DNA from: Draconibacterium orientale
Lineage (GTDB): Bacteria; Bacteroidota; Bacteroidia; Bacteroidales; Prolixibacteraceae
Direction: 5' to 3'
Length of the DNA stretch: 64,000 nt
NCBI RefSeq assembly: GCF_000626635.1
Contig: NZ_CP007451.1
Span: 1,426,001-1,490,000, forward strand
Within the stretch, counting starts at the first letter, position 1, and every line of letters starts with the position of its first letter. The notes below the pieces were generated by a model that worked only from the letters and a program-made list of their open reading frames with translations, made no database searches and was not told the origin of the DNA. The position numbers were made by a program, and so were the translations under genes. Of the stretch, positions 1-9,293 are shown one piece after another.

Positions 1-125
1 GGAGCAGCTTTCGATCCAATTGCAGAATTTAAAAAGTTAACTGCATCGTTACTTACTCCTACAATCAAATCGGAGATTGCCAAAGCAAAAAGAACGACCA
101 CCAGAATTAAATAAAAATTTTCCAT
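1..125 (-). CDS. PiT-family phosphate transporter, N-terminal part (cut by window edge)
   Basis: This is the first 41 codons of a gene that continues beyond the window. The ATG is at 125-123. The translation starts MENFYLILVVVLFALAISDL and continues with the VSNDAVNFLNSA motif typical of the first helix and signature loop of PiT inorganic phosphate permeases. It is almost identical to the N-terminus of the complete transporter at 542-2812, so the two are tandem paralogues on the same strand. Whether this copy also carries a PhoU-like tail cannot be seen. Confidence 0.85.
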   Translation of the reverse strand, partial: MENFYLILVVVLFALAISDLIVGVSNDAVNFLNSAIGSKAA

Positions 126-315
126 TTATTCGTTTTTAATTATGCTGTCAGATTAATTGTCAATCTATACCTTTAATCATTTTGTAATCGCCGGCAAAGG
201 TGTTTCAAAAACCAATTAGTTTTGTTACAATTCGATTACATTTTGATTACATTTTCGCCTCTAACGTGCAATATATGAATAAACCATGTTCGATTTCAAA
301 TTACGAAAAATAAAA

Positions 316-491
316 CATTCATGAATCCCGGGAATCACCAACAGGGCTGAAAGGATATCAATATTGTTTCACGCAAAGAAAAGAAGAAGCTCAAAATTCG
401 CAAAGGCATAGAATCTGTTTTGCGTACTTTGCGAAAACTTAGTGATCTACTCTGCGTGAACTTTTTTTGTTTTTACCAAAGTGACTTTCAT
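316..491 (-). repeat. Terminator-associated dispersed repeat, copy 1
   Basis: About 170 bp that recurs at 4955-5123 and 54992-55165. In gene sense (minus) it begins immediately after the terminator of the PiT gene with a CTTTGGT-like motif. It carries several AC/GC-rich words such as TTTCTTTGCGTGAAAC and ends in an imperfect palindrome around TCCCGGGA (near 325-332). It has no ORF. It fills most of the gap between the two PiT genes. Confidence 0.8.
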
Positions 492-523
492 AAAAAAGCC
501 GGAAAATTTATTCCGGCTTTTAA
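492..523 (-). terminator. Intrinsic terminator behind the PiT gene
   Basis: AAAAGCCGG at 494-502 pairs with CCGGCTTTT at 513-521 across a 10-nt AT-rich loop, with flanking A and T tracts. It lies about 20 bp after the stop codon of the transporter at 542-2812. Confidence 0.8.
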
Positions 524-541
524 AATACTATGTATTGATTT

Positions 542-2812
542 TTAATTCTTTTGAACGGTATTGGTGATAAAATCACGGTAGGCTTTCATCAGATTTACGG
601 TGTGCAGTAACAAGTACTCCAGCTCCGAAATTACTTTGAAAAACAACTGTGAGTTTCGCGTATTAACCATTTTATTTTTAATACGTTTTATCTGGTTTTT
701 CTCCATCCTGTAAATTTGTTCCAGAATTTCGTCGCGTTCGTCAATCAGCTGCTCCAGGTCTTCAAAAGTTTTACCTTCCATATCCTTCAGCACCGATTTA
801 AAGAACTCATCAATTCGTTTTGTTACTTCCCGCAATTCAACATGCTGTTCTTCAATAAATGGTTTATGATTGTTCTCAATGTGTTTAATCATTGGCTCGA
901 GCATAAAGTGCACGGCATGTGCCATTTCACGTTTGTGCTCCATCATTTGCACATAAAAATGACTGGTATCCAACGCGCCTTCAGTGAATTTTGTAACCGT
1001 TGAATAAACTTTGTCGCGGTTTTTCTTCGATTTTTTCGAGAATTTTTTACTCGCCTCCTCTGCCTTTTTCAACCCCACTCTGTCCTCCTTCAGGAAGCTT
1101 TCAATTCCGTCGGTAACAATCAGGTCACTCGATTTTACCGCATTTACCATTTGTTTGGCACTTTTCTCCAGAATTTGCTCGTGTGCATCGGCTTCTACAA
1201 TTTCTTCATCTTCTTCAGCGGCCTGCTGGTCACGCTTTTTCATCATGGTGTGTGTACGGATTACCATAACAATAGCTACAACCACAAACACGAAAATCAT
1301 GAATTTACCACTCAAAGCAATTATCAACGCTACTACACCCGATACGGTAAAAGCAATTAAGGCCGTTAAAAACCAACCACCAATTACCGCAAAAACACCC
1401 GAAATGCGGTAAACGGCACTTTCTCGATCCCAGGCACGGTCGGATAAGGATGTACCCATGGCAACCATAAAAGTTACGTATGTAGTTGACAACGGAAGTT
1501 TTAGCGAGGTACCAATGGCTATTAAAATACTTGCCACCACCAGGTTTACCGATGCCCGAACTTTATCGAACGAAGGCGGATCCTGGTCGTCTTCGCGAAC
1601 ATACGAATGTGGTTTAAAACGCGAACTTACACCTTCGGTAACCGACGATGGCAGAACGCTTTTTAGTCGTTTGTTGAATTTTGTGGTTCCGCGAACGATT
1701 ACCCGTGCGGCAAACGACGAGCCGAAGCGTTCGTCTCCTGCGTTCTGACGCGATAAATCGAGCGAAGTTGCAATTACCGACTTTGCCTTTTTCGACATGA
1801 TCAGCGTTACAATCATTACCAGCCCTGCTATTAAAAGCATTTCAACGGGAGTTTCAACGGGTTTTGCAAGTTCTTTCATCGAGAAATCCTGTGGATCGCC
1901 TGCTCCTCCAGCTTTCCACTTTAGAAGTGAACTATACCCGGCCAGCGGCACACCAACAAAGTTTACCAGGTCGTTTCCGGCAAAGGCCATTGCAAGTGCA
2001 AAAGTTCCGGCCAGCACTACAACCTTTAATATTTTAATGTTGAAAATCCATTTTAACAACTGAATAAGAGCTACCCAGAAACCGAAACTATACAGCAACA
2101 TTAATCCGGTGTGGGCTTTTACCCATCCCTGAACGGTCTCACCATTTGCCAACTCCATACTGGCAAAAGTTGATCCTTTCATTCCTTTAATCACAATAAA
2201 ATAGGTAATTGCGGTAATTGCCAATCCCCCAAAAACCGCCCCAAAATATTTCATTGGCCCACGGTATTTAAAGGTAAACACCAGGCGGGTTAAATACTGT
2301 ACAATTGCACCAACGGTAAAGGCAATAAACACCGATAGCAGGATTCCGGTAATAATAGCAAGTGCCTTACTCGAGTTAATGTATTGCGACAACTCCATTA
2401 AAGCAGATCCTCCGGCAGCCTTTATTTTAACCACCGATACGGCAACGGCTGCTCCAAGCAATTCAAAAACTATAGAAACAGTTGTTGATGTGGGCATTCC
2501 GAAGGTATTAAACATGTCGAGCAGAATAACATCGGTTATCATTACCGCCAGAAAAATGATCATGATTTCGGAAAAGACAAACATCTCGGGGTGAAAAATA
2601 CCCTTTCGGGCTACTTCCATCATTCCACTTGAAAATGTAGCCCCAATTAGCACGCCTAAACTGGCCATTAAGAATATTACCCATTTGGGCGCTGCTTTCG
2701 AACCTACCGCAGAATTAAGGAAATTTACAGCATCATTACTAACTCCTACAATCAGGTCTGAAATTGCTAGTGCAAAAAGAACAACTACAAGAATCAGGTA
2801 AAATTTTTCCAT
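542..2812 (-). CDS. Inorganic phosphate transporter (PiT family) with PhoU-like C-terminal domain
   Basis: A 756-residue PiT-family permease predicted to take up inorganic phosphate with a cation across the inner membrane. The N-terminal signature SNDAVNFLNSAVGSKAAP and the internal repeat AGNDLVNFVGVPLAG mark the two halves of the PiT fold. About ten hydrophobic segments cover residues 1-540. The last ~200 residues are soluble and helical (SAKQMVNAVKSSDLIV onward), resembling DUF47/PhoU-like regulators, an arrangement common in Bacteroidota. It is the second of two tandem paralogues and stands back to back with a PhoR/PhoB-type system at 3012-4906, which suggests phosphate-responsive control. 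The ATG at 2812 matches the start of the upstream paralogue. Confidence 0.93.
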   Translation of the reverse strand: MEKFYLILVVVLFALAISDLIVGVSNDAVNFLNSAVGSKAAPKWVIFLMASLGVLIGATFSSGMMEVARKGIFHPEMFVFSEIMIIFLAVMITDVILLDMFNTFGMPTSTTVSIVFELLGAAVAVSVVKIKAAGGSALMELSQYINSSKALAIITGILLSVFIAFTVGAIVQYLTRLVFTFKYRGPMKYFGAVFGGLAITAITYFIVIKGMKGSTFASMELANGETVQGWVKAHTGLMLLYSFGFWVALIQLLKWIFNIKILKVVVLAGTFALAMAFAGNDLVNFVGVPLAGYSSLLKWKAGGAGDPQDFSMKELAKPVETPVEMLLIAGLVMIVTLIMSKKAKSVIATSLDLSRQNAGDERFGSSFAARVIVRGTTKFNKRLKSVLPSSVTEGVSSRFKPHSYVREDDQDPPSFDKVRASVNLVVASILIAIGTSLKLPLSTTYVTFMVAMGTSLSDRAWDRESAVYRISGVFAVIGGWFLTALIAFTVSGVVALIIALSGKFMIFVFVVVAIVMVIRTHTMMKKRDQQAAEEDEEIVEADAHEQILEKSAKQMVNAVKSSDLIVTDGIESFLKEDRVGLKKAEEASKKFSKKSKKNRDKVYSTVTKFTEGALDTSHFYVQMMEHKREMAHAVHFMLEPMIKHIENNHKPFIEEQHVELREVTKRIDEFFKSVLKDMEGKTFEDLEQLIDERDEILEQIYRMEKNQIKRIKNKMVNTRNSQLFFKVISELEYLLLHTVNLMKAYRDFITNTVQKN

Positions 2813-2944
2813 TAAAATTTGGTTTTGATAAAGGTCGGCAAATATAAGGCATCAAAAAAGTTTAAACATTTTGTAATATTAATAAAATATTAACTAACCA
2901 TGAAATTACCATTAACCAATTAATTACCACTTTTTTATACGGTT

Positions 2945-2977
2945 TTTGAAACCTTTATTTGCAAGGTTTTATTTTCG
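2945..2977 (+). promoter_or_regulatory. Candidate Bacteroidota-type promoter for the phoR-like gene
   Basis: TTTG at 2945-2948 and TATTTTCG at 2970-2977 are separated by 21 bp. They resemble the Bacteroidota -33/-7 consensus TTTG / TAnnTTTG with one mismatch in the -7 box. The site lies 35 bp before the ATG at 3012. It was called by eye only. Confidence 0.4.
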
Positions 2978-3011
2978 AGCAGCAGATAGTACATAAACAT
3001 AATAACATTAA

Positions 3012-4049
3012 ATGAGAACATATTCTTCGAAATTTCTGGCCATACTGGTTGCAATTGTTTTAACCTTACTGGCTTTCGGCATTGCGTTGCTGGCACACTA
3101 TTTTGGCGAGAATATTTTGGCCATTATCGTTTCTACAATAGCCTTTTTTGCAGCCGCTTACTTTTCCATTTTATACATCATCAAGAAATACATTATCGAT
3201 CGAATCCGGCCCTTGTATAACACCATTCGCGATTTGCCATTGAGTGGAAAGAAGATGGAGGAAAAAATCGACTCGAACAGTTTGCTGTTAAACGTAAAGT
3301 ACGAGGTTGAAGAATGGGCAAAGACGCAATTAAAAGAAATTGAACGACTGAAAGAACTGGAAAAATACCGCAAAGATTTTGTTGGAAACGTATCGCACGA
3401 GCTGAAGACCCCAATTTTTAATATCCAAGGTTACGTGCTTACACTTTTGGAAGGCGGCCTGGAAGATCCCAAAATCAATAAACTTTACCTGAAACGAACC
3501 GAAAAAAGTATCGACCGGATGGTATCGATCGTTGAAGACCTGGAATCGATCACTAAACTGGAATCGGGAGAGTTACAGCTAAATATGACCCGTTTTGATA
3601 TTGTAAAAACCGTTGAGGAAGTTATTGAAATGGAACACTGGCAAGCATCGGAAAGCCAGATTACAGTGCAAATTATCAACAAACCCGATCGGCCAATTTT
3701 TGTACGTGCCGACAAAAAACGTATTCTCGAAGTGGTTACCAACCTCATCGTTAACGGAGTAAAATATGGCAAAGAAAACGGCTATGTAAACATTTCGTTT
3801 CACGACTTGGAAGACAATATAATTGTTGAAGTTGCCGATAACGGAATTGGTATCGACAAAAAAGACCTTCGACGTATTTTTGAGCGCTTCTTCCGTGTTG
3901 ACAAATCGCGTTCGCGCGAGCAAGGTGGCACCGGCTTGGGACTGTCCATTGTAAAACACATTATCGAAGCTCATAATCAATCCATTAATGTGCGCAGCGT
4001 GCTCGACCAGGGAACCACATTCAATTTTACACTCGAAAAGCAAAAGTAG
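3012..4049 (+). CDS. Sensor histidine kinase, PhoR-like
   Basis: A 345-residue membrane histidine kinase. Two N-terminal helices (about 8-28 and 34-57) anchor it with almost no periplasmic loop. A HAMP-like linker follows, then the H-box SHELKTP with phospho-acceptor His129. The ATP-binding domain has the N-box at 244-248 (TNLIVNG), the G1 box DNGIGI (276-281) and the G2 box GGTGLGLS (305-312). Gene order (kinase before an OmpR-type regulator, phosphate transporters next door) and the short sensor region suggest a PhoR-type phosphate-limitation kinase. The signal itself cannot be read from the sequence. Confidence 0.9.
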   Translation: MRTYSSKFLAILVAIVLTLLAFGIALLAHYFGENILAIIVSTIAFFAAAYFSILYIIKKYIIDRIRPLYNTIRDLPLSGKKMEEKIDSNSLLLNVKYEVEEWAKTQLKEIERLKELEKYRKDFVGNVSHELKTPIFNIQGYVLTLLEGGLEDPKINKLYLKRTEKSIDRMVSIVEDLESITKLESGELQLNMTRFDIVKTVEEVIEMEHWQASESQITVQIINKPDRPIFVRADKKRILEVVTNLIVNGVKYGKENGYVNISFHDLEDNIIVEVADNGIGIDKKDLRRIFERFFRVDKSRSREQGGTGLGLSIVKHIIEAHNQSINVRSVLDQGTTFNFTLEKQK

Positions 4050-4160
4050 CCCAATCAAAACTTTCCGTAAAAAAAACGTAAGAGTGGCTATTAATTTGTA
4101 TTTTGGTTCAGTTAAGCACTATCTTCGTTTCGTGTTTATTTTTTGTTTAAAGGAAAGTTA

Positions 4161-4191
4161 ATTGTTCTTTAATAAGCAGCATTTACTTTTG
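4161..4191 (+). promoter_or_regulatory. Candidate promoter for the phoB-like gene
   Basis: TACTTTTG at 4184-4191 matches the TAnnTTTG -7 consensus exactly. ATTG at 4161-4164 lies 19 bp upstream as a one-mismatch -33 box. The ATG follows 16 bp later. This suggests that the regulator can be transcribed separately from the kinase, across a 158-bp gap. Confidence 0.45.
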
Positions 4192-4207
4192 TCAAGAATT
4201 TTATGTT

Positions 4208-4906
4208 ATGAGTGAAAATCAATTTAAAGTTTTACTGGTTGATGACGAGTTGGATATCCTCGAATTTTTGAGTTACAACCTTGAAAAAGAAGGATACGAG
4301 GTATTTACCGCCCGAAATGGTGTGGAAGCAATAAAGGTTGCTGAAAAACAGGTACCCCACCTCATAATACTCGACGTAATGATGCCGGAAATGGATGGAA
4401 TTGCCGCGTGCGAGGAGCTTCGAAAAATACCTGCACTAAGCACCACCGTTATTGCCTTTTTAACTGCCCGTGGCGAAGACTATTCGCAAATTGCAGGCTT
4501 TGAGGCCGGAGCCGACGATTACATCACCAAACCGGTTCGCCCAAAAGTTTTGGTTAGCCGCGTAAAAGCACTGCTAAAACGTACCGGCGAAGCTACACAA
4601 CCTGTTGAAGTGGTTGACACCAACACCGTAACAATTGGCAACCTGCTTATTGACAAAGAACGCTACCTGATTCGTATTGGCGATAACGAAATGATATTGC
4701 CACGAAAAGAATTTGAATTGCTTTCGCTTTTGGTTTCGAAACCCGGAAAAGTATTTACCCGCGAAGAGATTTACTATTCGGTTTGGGGCGAAAATGTAGT
4801 GGTTGGCGACCGAACAATCGATGTTCATATCCGCAAACTACGCGAAAAAATCGGCAACGAGCACATTAAAACGCTCAAAGGAATTGGCTATAAATTTGTT
4901 GAATAA
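4208..4906 (+). CDS. Response regulator, OmpR/PhoB type
   Basis: A 232-residue two-component regulator. The receiver domain (about 6-122) has the acidic pair Asp12-Asp13, phospho-acceptor Asp56 in ILDVMMPEMDG and the conserved K of YITKPVRP. The C-terminal winged helix (about 135-232) carries the usual LPRKEFELLSLLVSKPGKVF and VHIRKLREKIG motifs of OmpR-type DNA-binding domains. It is the partner of the kinase just upstream. With the adjacent phosphate transporters it most likely acts like PhoB. The gene ends in a clear terminator. Confidence 0.9.
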   Translation: MSENQFKVLLVDDELDILEFLSYNLEKEGYEVFTARNGVEAIKVAEKQVPHLIILDVMMPEMDGIAACEELRKIPALSTTVIAFLTARGEDYSQIAGFEAGADDYITKPVRPKVLVSRVKALLKRTGEATQPVEVVDTNTVTIGNLLIDKERYLIRIGDNEMILPRKEFELLSLLVSKPGKVFTREEIYYSVWGENVVVGDRTIDVHIRKLREKIGNEHIKTLKGIGYKFVE

Positions 4907-4927
4907 CAACAATTAAGATATTATAAC

Positions 4928-4954
4928 GAAAGGGGCTTTTTAAGTCCCTTTTTT
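4928..4954 (+). terminator. Intrinsic terminator of the phoB-like gene
   Basis: AAAGGG (4929-4934) pairs with CCCTTT (4946-4951), followed by a T run, 22 bp after the stop codon. Confidence 0.8.
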
Positions 4955-5123
4955 ACTGAAAGACACTTTGGCAAAACAAAAAAGTTCACACAGAAGATCA
5001 CAAAGTTTTCACAAAGCACGCAAAACAGATGCTATACCTTTGCGAATTTTGCGCTTCTTCTTTTCTTTGCGTGAAACAATAATGATATCCTTTCATTTCC
5101 GGTGGTGATTCCCGGGGATCATG
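4955..5123 (+). repeat. Terminator-associated dispersed repeat, copy 2
   Basis: Second copy of the ~170-bp element, starting right after the T tract of the phoB-like terminator and in the same sense as that gene. It shares the words CTGAAAGACACTTTGG, GAATTTTGCGCTTCTTC and TTTCTTTGCGTGAAACAATA with the other copies (allowing for reverse complement) and ends in the CCCGGGGATCATGA palindrome-like end. Confidence 0.8.
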
Positions 5124-5135
5124 AAGTAATACTCC

Positions 5136-5741
5136 TCACACAAAATAAAGCACCAGGTAAAGAACAATAAAACCAAGTCCGTAGCCGGCAATCAACTGTT
5201 TCAAATCGTGTTTGCCGAGAATAAGCCGGGCAGTGCCGATTAATCCTGACAACAATACTACAATTAAAACCGAATAAACCGGGTTCACCCCATGCCGGAA
5301 CGCCAGCGCAAACAAGGTTCCGCTTAGCCCGCCAATGGCTGCCATGTGGTTGCTGATCTTCCATTTTAACGAAACAACGAGCAACACAACAAGTACCAGC
5401 ACCGAAGCCAGCATAAACAGTTTAAACTCGGGAACAGCCTGCACCTTTCGTAATAAAATAAATCCCAGGTAGTAAAAAACCGATGCGCTTATCAAAGGAA
5501 GTAAACGGTCGCGGCTCCCGGGCATATTTATATTAAAACGCGGATTCAAAGCGAGTACTGCCACCGAAAGCAAAGGCAAAATACAGGTAGTAAAAAACAC
5601 CACCAACAACACAAAACGTTTGGCTTCCCATAAAAGTAAATCGAAATAAAATCCGGAATGCAGAAGCAGAAACATGCCAATCGTCGGAATCAATACCGGG
5701 TGAAATATTACAGATATAATTCGCGCTATTCTCTCCGACAT
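5136..5741 (-). CDS. PAP2-like integral membrane protein
   Basis: A 201-residue protein with about six hydrophobic helices. Remnants of the PAP2 acid-phosphatase motifs are visible: GSRDRLLPL (motif C1-like), ISNHMAAIGG (SxH, motif C2-like) and ARLILGKHDLKQLIAGYGLG (R/H motif C3-like). PAP2 enzymes dephosphorylate lipid phosphates such as undecaprenyl pyrophosphate at the membrane. The motifs here are not canonical, so activity is uncertain. The ATG lies 2 bp after the rpoN stop, so it is probably co-transcribed with rpoN. Confidence 0.65.
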   Translation of the reverse strand: MSERIARIISVIFHPVLIPTIGMFLLLHSGFYFDLLLWEAKRFVLLVVFFTTCILPLLSVAVLALNPRFNINMPGSRDRLLPLISASVFYYLGFILLRKVQAVPEFKLFMLASVLVLVVLLVVSLKWKISNHMAAIGGLSGTLFALAFRHGVNPVYSVLIVVLLSGLIGTARLILGKHDLKQLIAGYGLGFIVLYLVLYFV

Positions 5742-5742
5742 T

Positions 5743-7194
5743 TTATAATTCTTTTCGTAAACGAGCTACCGGTACTCCCAGCTGCTCGCGGTATTTGGCA
5801 ACAGTTCTTCGTGCAATATTGTACGATTTTTCTTTGAGGATTTTCGCCAGTTTCTCATCCGTTAAAGGCTTGCGTTTGTCCTCGCCTTCGATACATTCCT
5901 GCAGAATTTTTTTGATTTCGCGTGTTGAAACCTCCTCCCCATCGTCTTTTGCCATACCTTCGGAAAAGAAATATTTGAGCGGGTAAATTCCAAAATGCGT
6001 TTGTATGTATTTGCTGTTCGAAACCCTTGATATGGTTGAAATATCGAGCCCGGTTCTCTCGGCAATGTCTTTTAAAATCATCGGGCGAAGTTTGGTTTCG
6101 TCGCCTTCCTGAAAATATTCTTTCTGAAAGCTGATGATTTCCGACATGGTAAGCAACAAAGTAGTTTGCCGCTGGTGTATGGCATCGATAAACCATTTTG
6201 CCGAATCCAGTTTTTGTTTCACAAAAGTTACCGCTTCTTTGTCGGATTTTTGTGCTTTCTGGTTCTGGCTCATGGTTCTCAGCATTTCGCTATAGGTATC
6301 GTTGATTTTTAGCTCCGGAACGTTACGCTGGTTCAGCGACAGGCTTAATTCTCCGTCAACCAACTCCAGAATAAAATCCGGCACAATATGCTGATTTGAT
6401 TTGTTTAGCGGATTACTGTACGAACTGCCCGGTTTCGGATTTAACTTAAGAACCTCGTCGATTCCTTTTTTCAGTTCTTCATCGGTAAGCTCCAGTTTTG
6501 TTCTGATTTTATCGTAATGCTTTTTTGTAAATTCCTGGAAATAGTCTTTTACAATGGTTTTTGCCAACTGAAAATCCTTGTTCTCCTTCCGCTCAAGCTG
6601 CAACAGTAAACATTCGCGTAAATCGCGGGCCGCAATTCCAGGAGGATCAAAATCCTGGATAGCCAATAAAATTTTCTCCAGTTTTTCCTCCGGAACATCG
6701 AGGTTCATGTTAAAAGCCAAATCGTCGCTAATGGCCATCAAATCGCGCCGAAGGTATCCGTCGTCATCAATGTTTCCGATAATGTATTCGGCCAGTTGCT
6801 GCTCCTCATCATCCAAATCGGCCAGCCCCAGTTGTTCGTGCAAAAACTCGTGAAAACTGGTACCTACCGAAAACGGCACATCGATGTATTTATCGTCTTT
6901 TGAGTAATTATTAACGTTTAATTTGTAGGTGGGAATTTCCTCGTCTTCATAATAATCGTCCATTGAAAACTCTTCGTTATCAATATCGTTATTATTATCT
7001 TGTCCGTCATCCATTTGGTCGTCAACCGACGAGGGATTATCCGATTCCAGTTCCAAAACCGGATTTTCTTCCAGCTCCTTTTTAATCCGCTGCTCGAGTT
7101 GCATAGTTGGGATTTCCAAAAGTTTGATCACCTGAATTTGCTGAGGTGATAACTTTTGGAGCAGCTTCTGTTGTAGTGTTAGTTTTTGCTCCAT
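5743..7194 (-). CDS. rpoN: RNA polymerase sigma-54 factor RpoN
   Basis: A 483-residue sigma-54. The N-terminal glutamine/leucine-rich activator-interacting region (QKLLQKLSPQQIQVIKLLEIP) is present. It is followed by an acidic linker (about 50-85), the core-binding region, and the C-terminal RpoN box ARRTVAKYRE at 461-470, which contacts the -24 promoter element. The length is normal for the family. No enhancer-binding activator is encoded in this window. The PAP2-like gene follows after 1 bp. Confidence 0.97.
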   Translation of the reverse strand: MEQKLTLQQKLLQKLSPQQIQVIKLLEIPTMQLEQRIKKELEENPVLELESDNPSSVDDQMDDGQDNNNDIDNEEFSMDDYYEDEEIPTYKLNVNNYSKDDKYIDVPFSVGTSFHEFLHEQLGLADLDDEEQQLAEYIIGNIDDDGYLRRDLMAISDDLAFNMNLDVPEEKLEKILLAIQDFDPPGIAARDLRECLLLQLERKENKDFQLAKTIVKDYFQEFTKKHYDKIRTKLELTDEELKKGIDEVLKLNPKPGSSYSNPLNKSNQHIVPDFILELVDGELSLSLNQRNVPELKINDTYSEMLRTMSQNQKAQKSDKEAVTFVKQKLDSAKWFIDAIHQRQTTLLLTMSEIISFQKEYFQEGDETKLRPMILKDIAERTGLDISTISRVSNSKYIQTHFGIYPLKYFFSEGMAKDDGEEVSTREIKKILQECIEGEDKRKPLTDEKLAKILKEKSYNIARRTVAKYREQLGVPVARLRKEL

Positions 7195-7258
7195 AATCCC
7201 AATTGTTACCTCCGTAAAAATAATATTTTTTTCGGAGTAGCTTTTCTAAATTACACCA

Positions 7259-8695
7259 TCAAAATTCGGCATTTTTAGGTGTCCGCGGAAAAGCGATTAC
7301 ATCGCGGATGTTGCCCATTCCGGTAACAAAAAGCATAAGGCGCTCGAAACCAAGACCAAAGCCGCTGTGTACTACCGAACCAAAACGACGGGTGTCAAGG
7401 TACCACCACATTTCTTCGGCCGGAATATCCATCTCCTCCATACGTGTAGTCAGCTTCTCAAGGTCTTCCTCGCGCTGCGAACCTCCGATAATTTCGCCAA
7501 TCCCCGGGAACAACACATCCATAGCACCAACAGTTTTGCCATCATCATTCTGTTTCATGTAGAACGCTTTAATGTCTTTCGGATAATCGGTAAGAATTAC
7601 CGGGCACTTAAAGTGTTTCTCTACCAGGTAACGTTCGTGCTCGCTTTGCAAGTCAACGCCCCAATCCACCGGAAACTGGAATTTTTTCTTTTTATAAGGT
7701 TTCGAGTTTTTCAAAACATCGATCGCCTCGGTATATGGCAAACGCACAAAATCGTTTTTCAGCACAAACTCCAGCTTTTCAATCAAATCCATCGAACGCT
7801 GGTCTTGTGGTTTGTTTTTTTCTTCCTCTTTCAGTCGCTGAGCCAAAAACTGCAGATCATCCATGCAGTTATCCAAAGCATATTGAATACAGTATTTCAG
7901 GAATTCTTCTGCCAAATCCATGTTGTCTTTCAAATCGTAAAAAGCCATTTCAGGTTCGATCATCCAGAACTCTGCCAGGTGACGTGTAGTATTCGAATTC
8001 TCGGCACGGAATGTAGGACCGAACGTATAAATCTCGCCAAGTGCTAATGCGCCTAACTCTCCTTCCAGCTGACCGGAAACGGTTAAGTTGGTAGCTTTTC
8101 CGAAAAAGTCCTGGCTAAAATCAACTCCGCCCTCTTCTGTTAACGGCGGATTTTTAGCATCGAGTGTTGAAACGCGGAACATTTGTCCGGCGCCCTCGGC
8201 ATCGCTGGCCGTTACAATTGGCGTGTGCAGGTAGTTAAATCCTTTTTCGTTAAAATATTTATGAATGGCAAAAGCCATAGCATGACGGATACGAAAAACG
8301 GCACTAAAAGTATTGGTGCGGAAACGCAGGTGTGCATTTTCGCGCAAAAACTCCAATGAATGTTTTTTGGGCTGAATCGGATATTTATCAGGATCGGCAG
8401 CGCCAAGCAAATCAATCGATTTTGCATTTAGCTCTACGCTCTGTCCGCTACCAGCCGATTCTACCAATTCACCGGTTACGGCAATTGCAGCTCCGGTTGT
8501 TATCTTGTGTAATAATTCTTCGTCAAAAATTGCAACATCAACCACCACCTGAAGATTATGAATGGTAGAGCCATCATTAAGGGCAATAAAATTTACATTT
8601 TTACTACCTCGTTTTGTTCTCACCCAACCTTTGGCAACCACCTCGCTGCCAGTTTCTCCATTCTTCAGAATCTCTTTAATTTTTAAACGTGCCAT
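7259..8695 (-). CDS. asnS: Asparaginyl-tRNA synthetase
   Basis: A 478-residue class IIb aminoacyl-tRNA synthetase that charges tRNA-Asn in the cytoplasm. The N-terminal OB-fold (about 10-110) binds the anticodon. The catalytic core shows motif 2 ([21 protein letters not shown]) and motif 3 ([15 protein letters not shown]) near the C-terminus. The length is that of bacterial AsnRS. It ends 64 bp before the rpoN start codon. Confidence 0.97.
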   Translation of the reverse strand: MARLKIKEILKNGETGSEVVAKGWVRTKRGSKNVNFIALNDGSTIHNLQVVVDVAIFDEELLHKITTGAAIAVTGELVESAGSGQSVELNAKSIDLLGAADPDKYPIQPKKHSLEFLRENAHLRFRTNTFSAVFRIRHAMAFAIHKYFNEKGFNYLHTPIVTASDAEGAGQMFRVSTLDAKNPPLTEEGGVDFSQDFFGKATNLTVSGQLEGELGALALGEIYTFGPTFRAENSNTTRHLAEFWMIEPEMAFYDLKDNMDLAEEFLKYCIQYALDNCMDDLQFLAQRLKEEEKNKPQDQRSMDLIEKLEFVLKNDFVRLPYTEAIDVLKNSKPYKKKKFQFPVDWGVDLQSEHERYLVEKHFKCPVILTDYPKDIKAFYMKQNDDGKTVGAMDVLFPGIGEIIGGSQREEDLEKLTTRMEEMDIPAEEMWWYLDTRRFGSVVHSGFGLGFERLMLFVTGMGNIRDVIAFPRTPKNAEF

Positions 8696-8910
8696 GATGT
8701 TTATTTTTCTGCCTTAATTTGTCTGTTCGGCTTTTACAGCCTTTTTAACTTTTCGAATTTTGAGCTTACAAATTTATACTTTATTAGCAATAATGTAAAC
8801 GTAAGGTACATTTTCGTCCGATTTTTAATACTTACGTGAAGAAGCTCCTGTTTTGAAAGGCATTTCTTTTGAATAAACTGCCAGGTTTTATCCCGACGGC
8901 TATGGAAATG

Positions 8911-9181
8911 AAAATAAACCACATGCACTGAAAGTACATAGGTTTAAGGTTGAATGAAATTCAAAAAAAGAATAATTGACAAAGCAAACATGAGTATTGA
9001 GTAATGAGTAATGAGTAGTGAGTAGTGAGTAGTGAGTAGAGAGAAAAAGCAAAATGAGTCTCAATACTCAAATCTCTGTACTCAAATCTACTTCCTTTTA
9101 TAATGGAAATTTATAGAAACTAAAGTAGCTACAATAATCCCGAAGTTTCGGGAGCAGGGTTTTAACCATTAACTAGAAAAA
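8911..9181. repeat. ~270-bp dispersed repeat, copy I
   Basis: The ends match 37225-37497. The left end has AATAAACCACATGCA... against AATAAACCACTATGCA..., followed by GAATGAAATTC in both. The right end shares AATAATCCCGAAGTT and TTTTAACCATT...CCAGAAAA-like words. The middle has diverged: here it is a TGAGTAG heptamer array. Confidence 0.6.
8991..9039. repeat. Heptanucleotide array (TGAGTAR)n
   Basis: Seven consecutive 7-bp units (TGAGTAT, then TGAGTAA twice, then TGAGTAG four times). Related 7-bp arrays with other unit sequences lie at 25444-25502, 31143-31191 and 33281-33343. Confidence 0.85.
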
Positions 9182-9293
9182 AAAACGATCTGAATGAATC
9201 GCGGCCTGCATCGGCAAGGATTTAATAATACACAGAAAAAGCTGCCTAAAAAAGACAGCCTCCTGATCATCAATAAGCAATTCCGGGTCTTTG

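Larger units (their letters stand above)
8696..9293. other. Gene-free stretch of ~600 bp with repeats
   Basis: No credible ORF. It holds one copy of a ~270-bp dispersed repeat (8911-9181) with a heptanucleotide array inside (8991-9039). The second part (9060-9100) carries a 14-bp direct repeat of TACTCAAATCT type in the opposite sense to the array. Confidence 0.7.

Noticed and set aside
5119-5364. 81-codon minus frame overlapping the PAP2-like gene end
   Set aside because: It is out of frame within a gene with clear membrane-protein composition.
7367-8047. 226-codon open frame antisense to asnS
   Set aside because: It lies wholly opposite conserved asnS coding sequence and its composition is that of a reverse-strand shadow.
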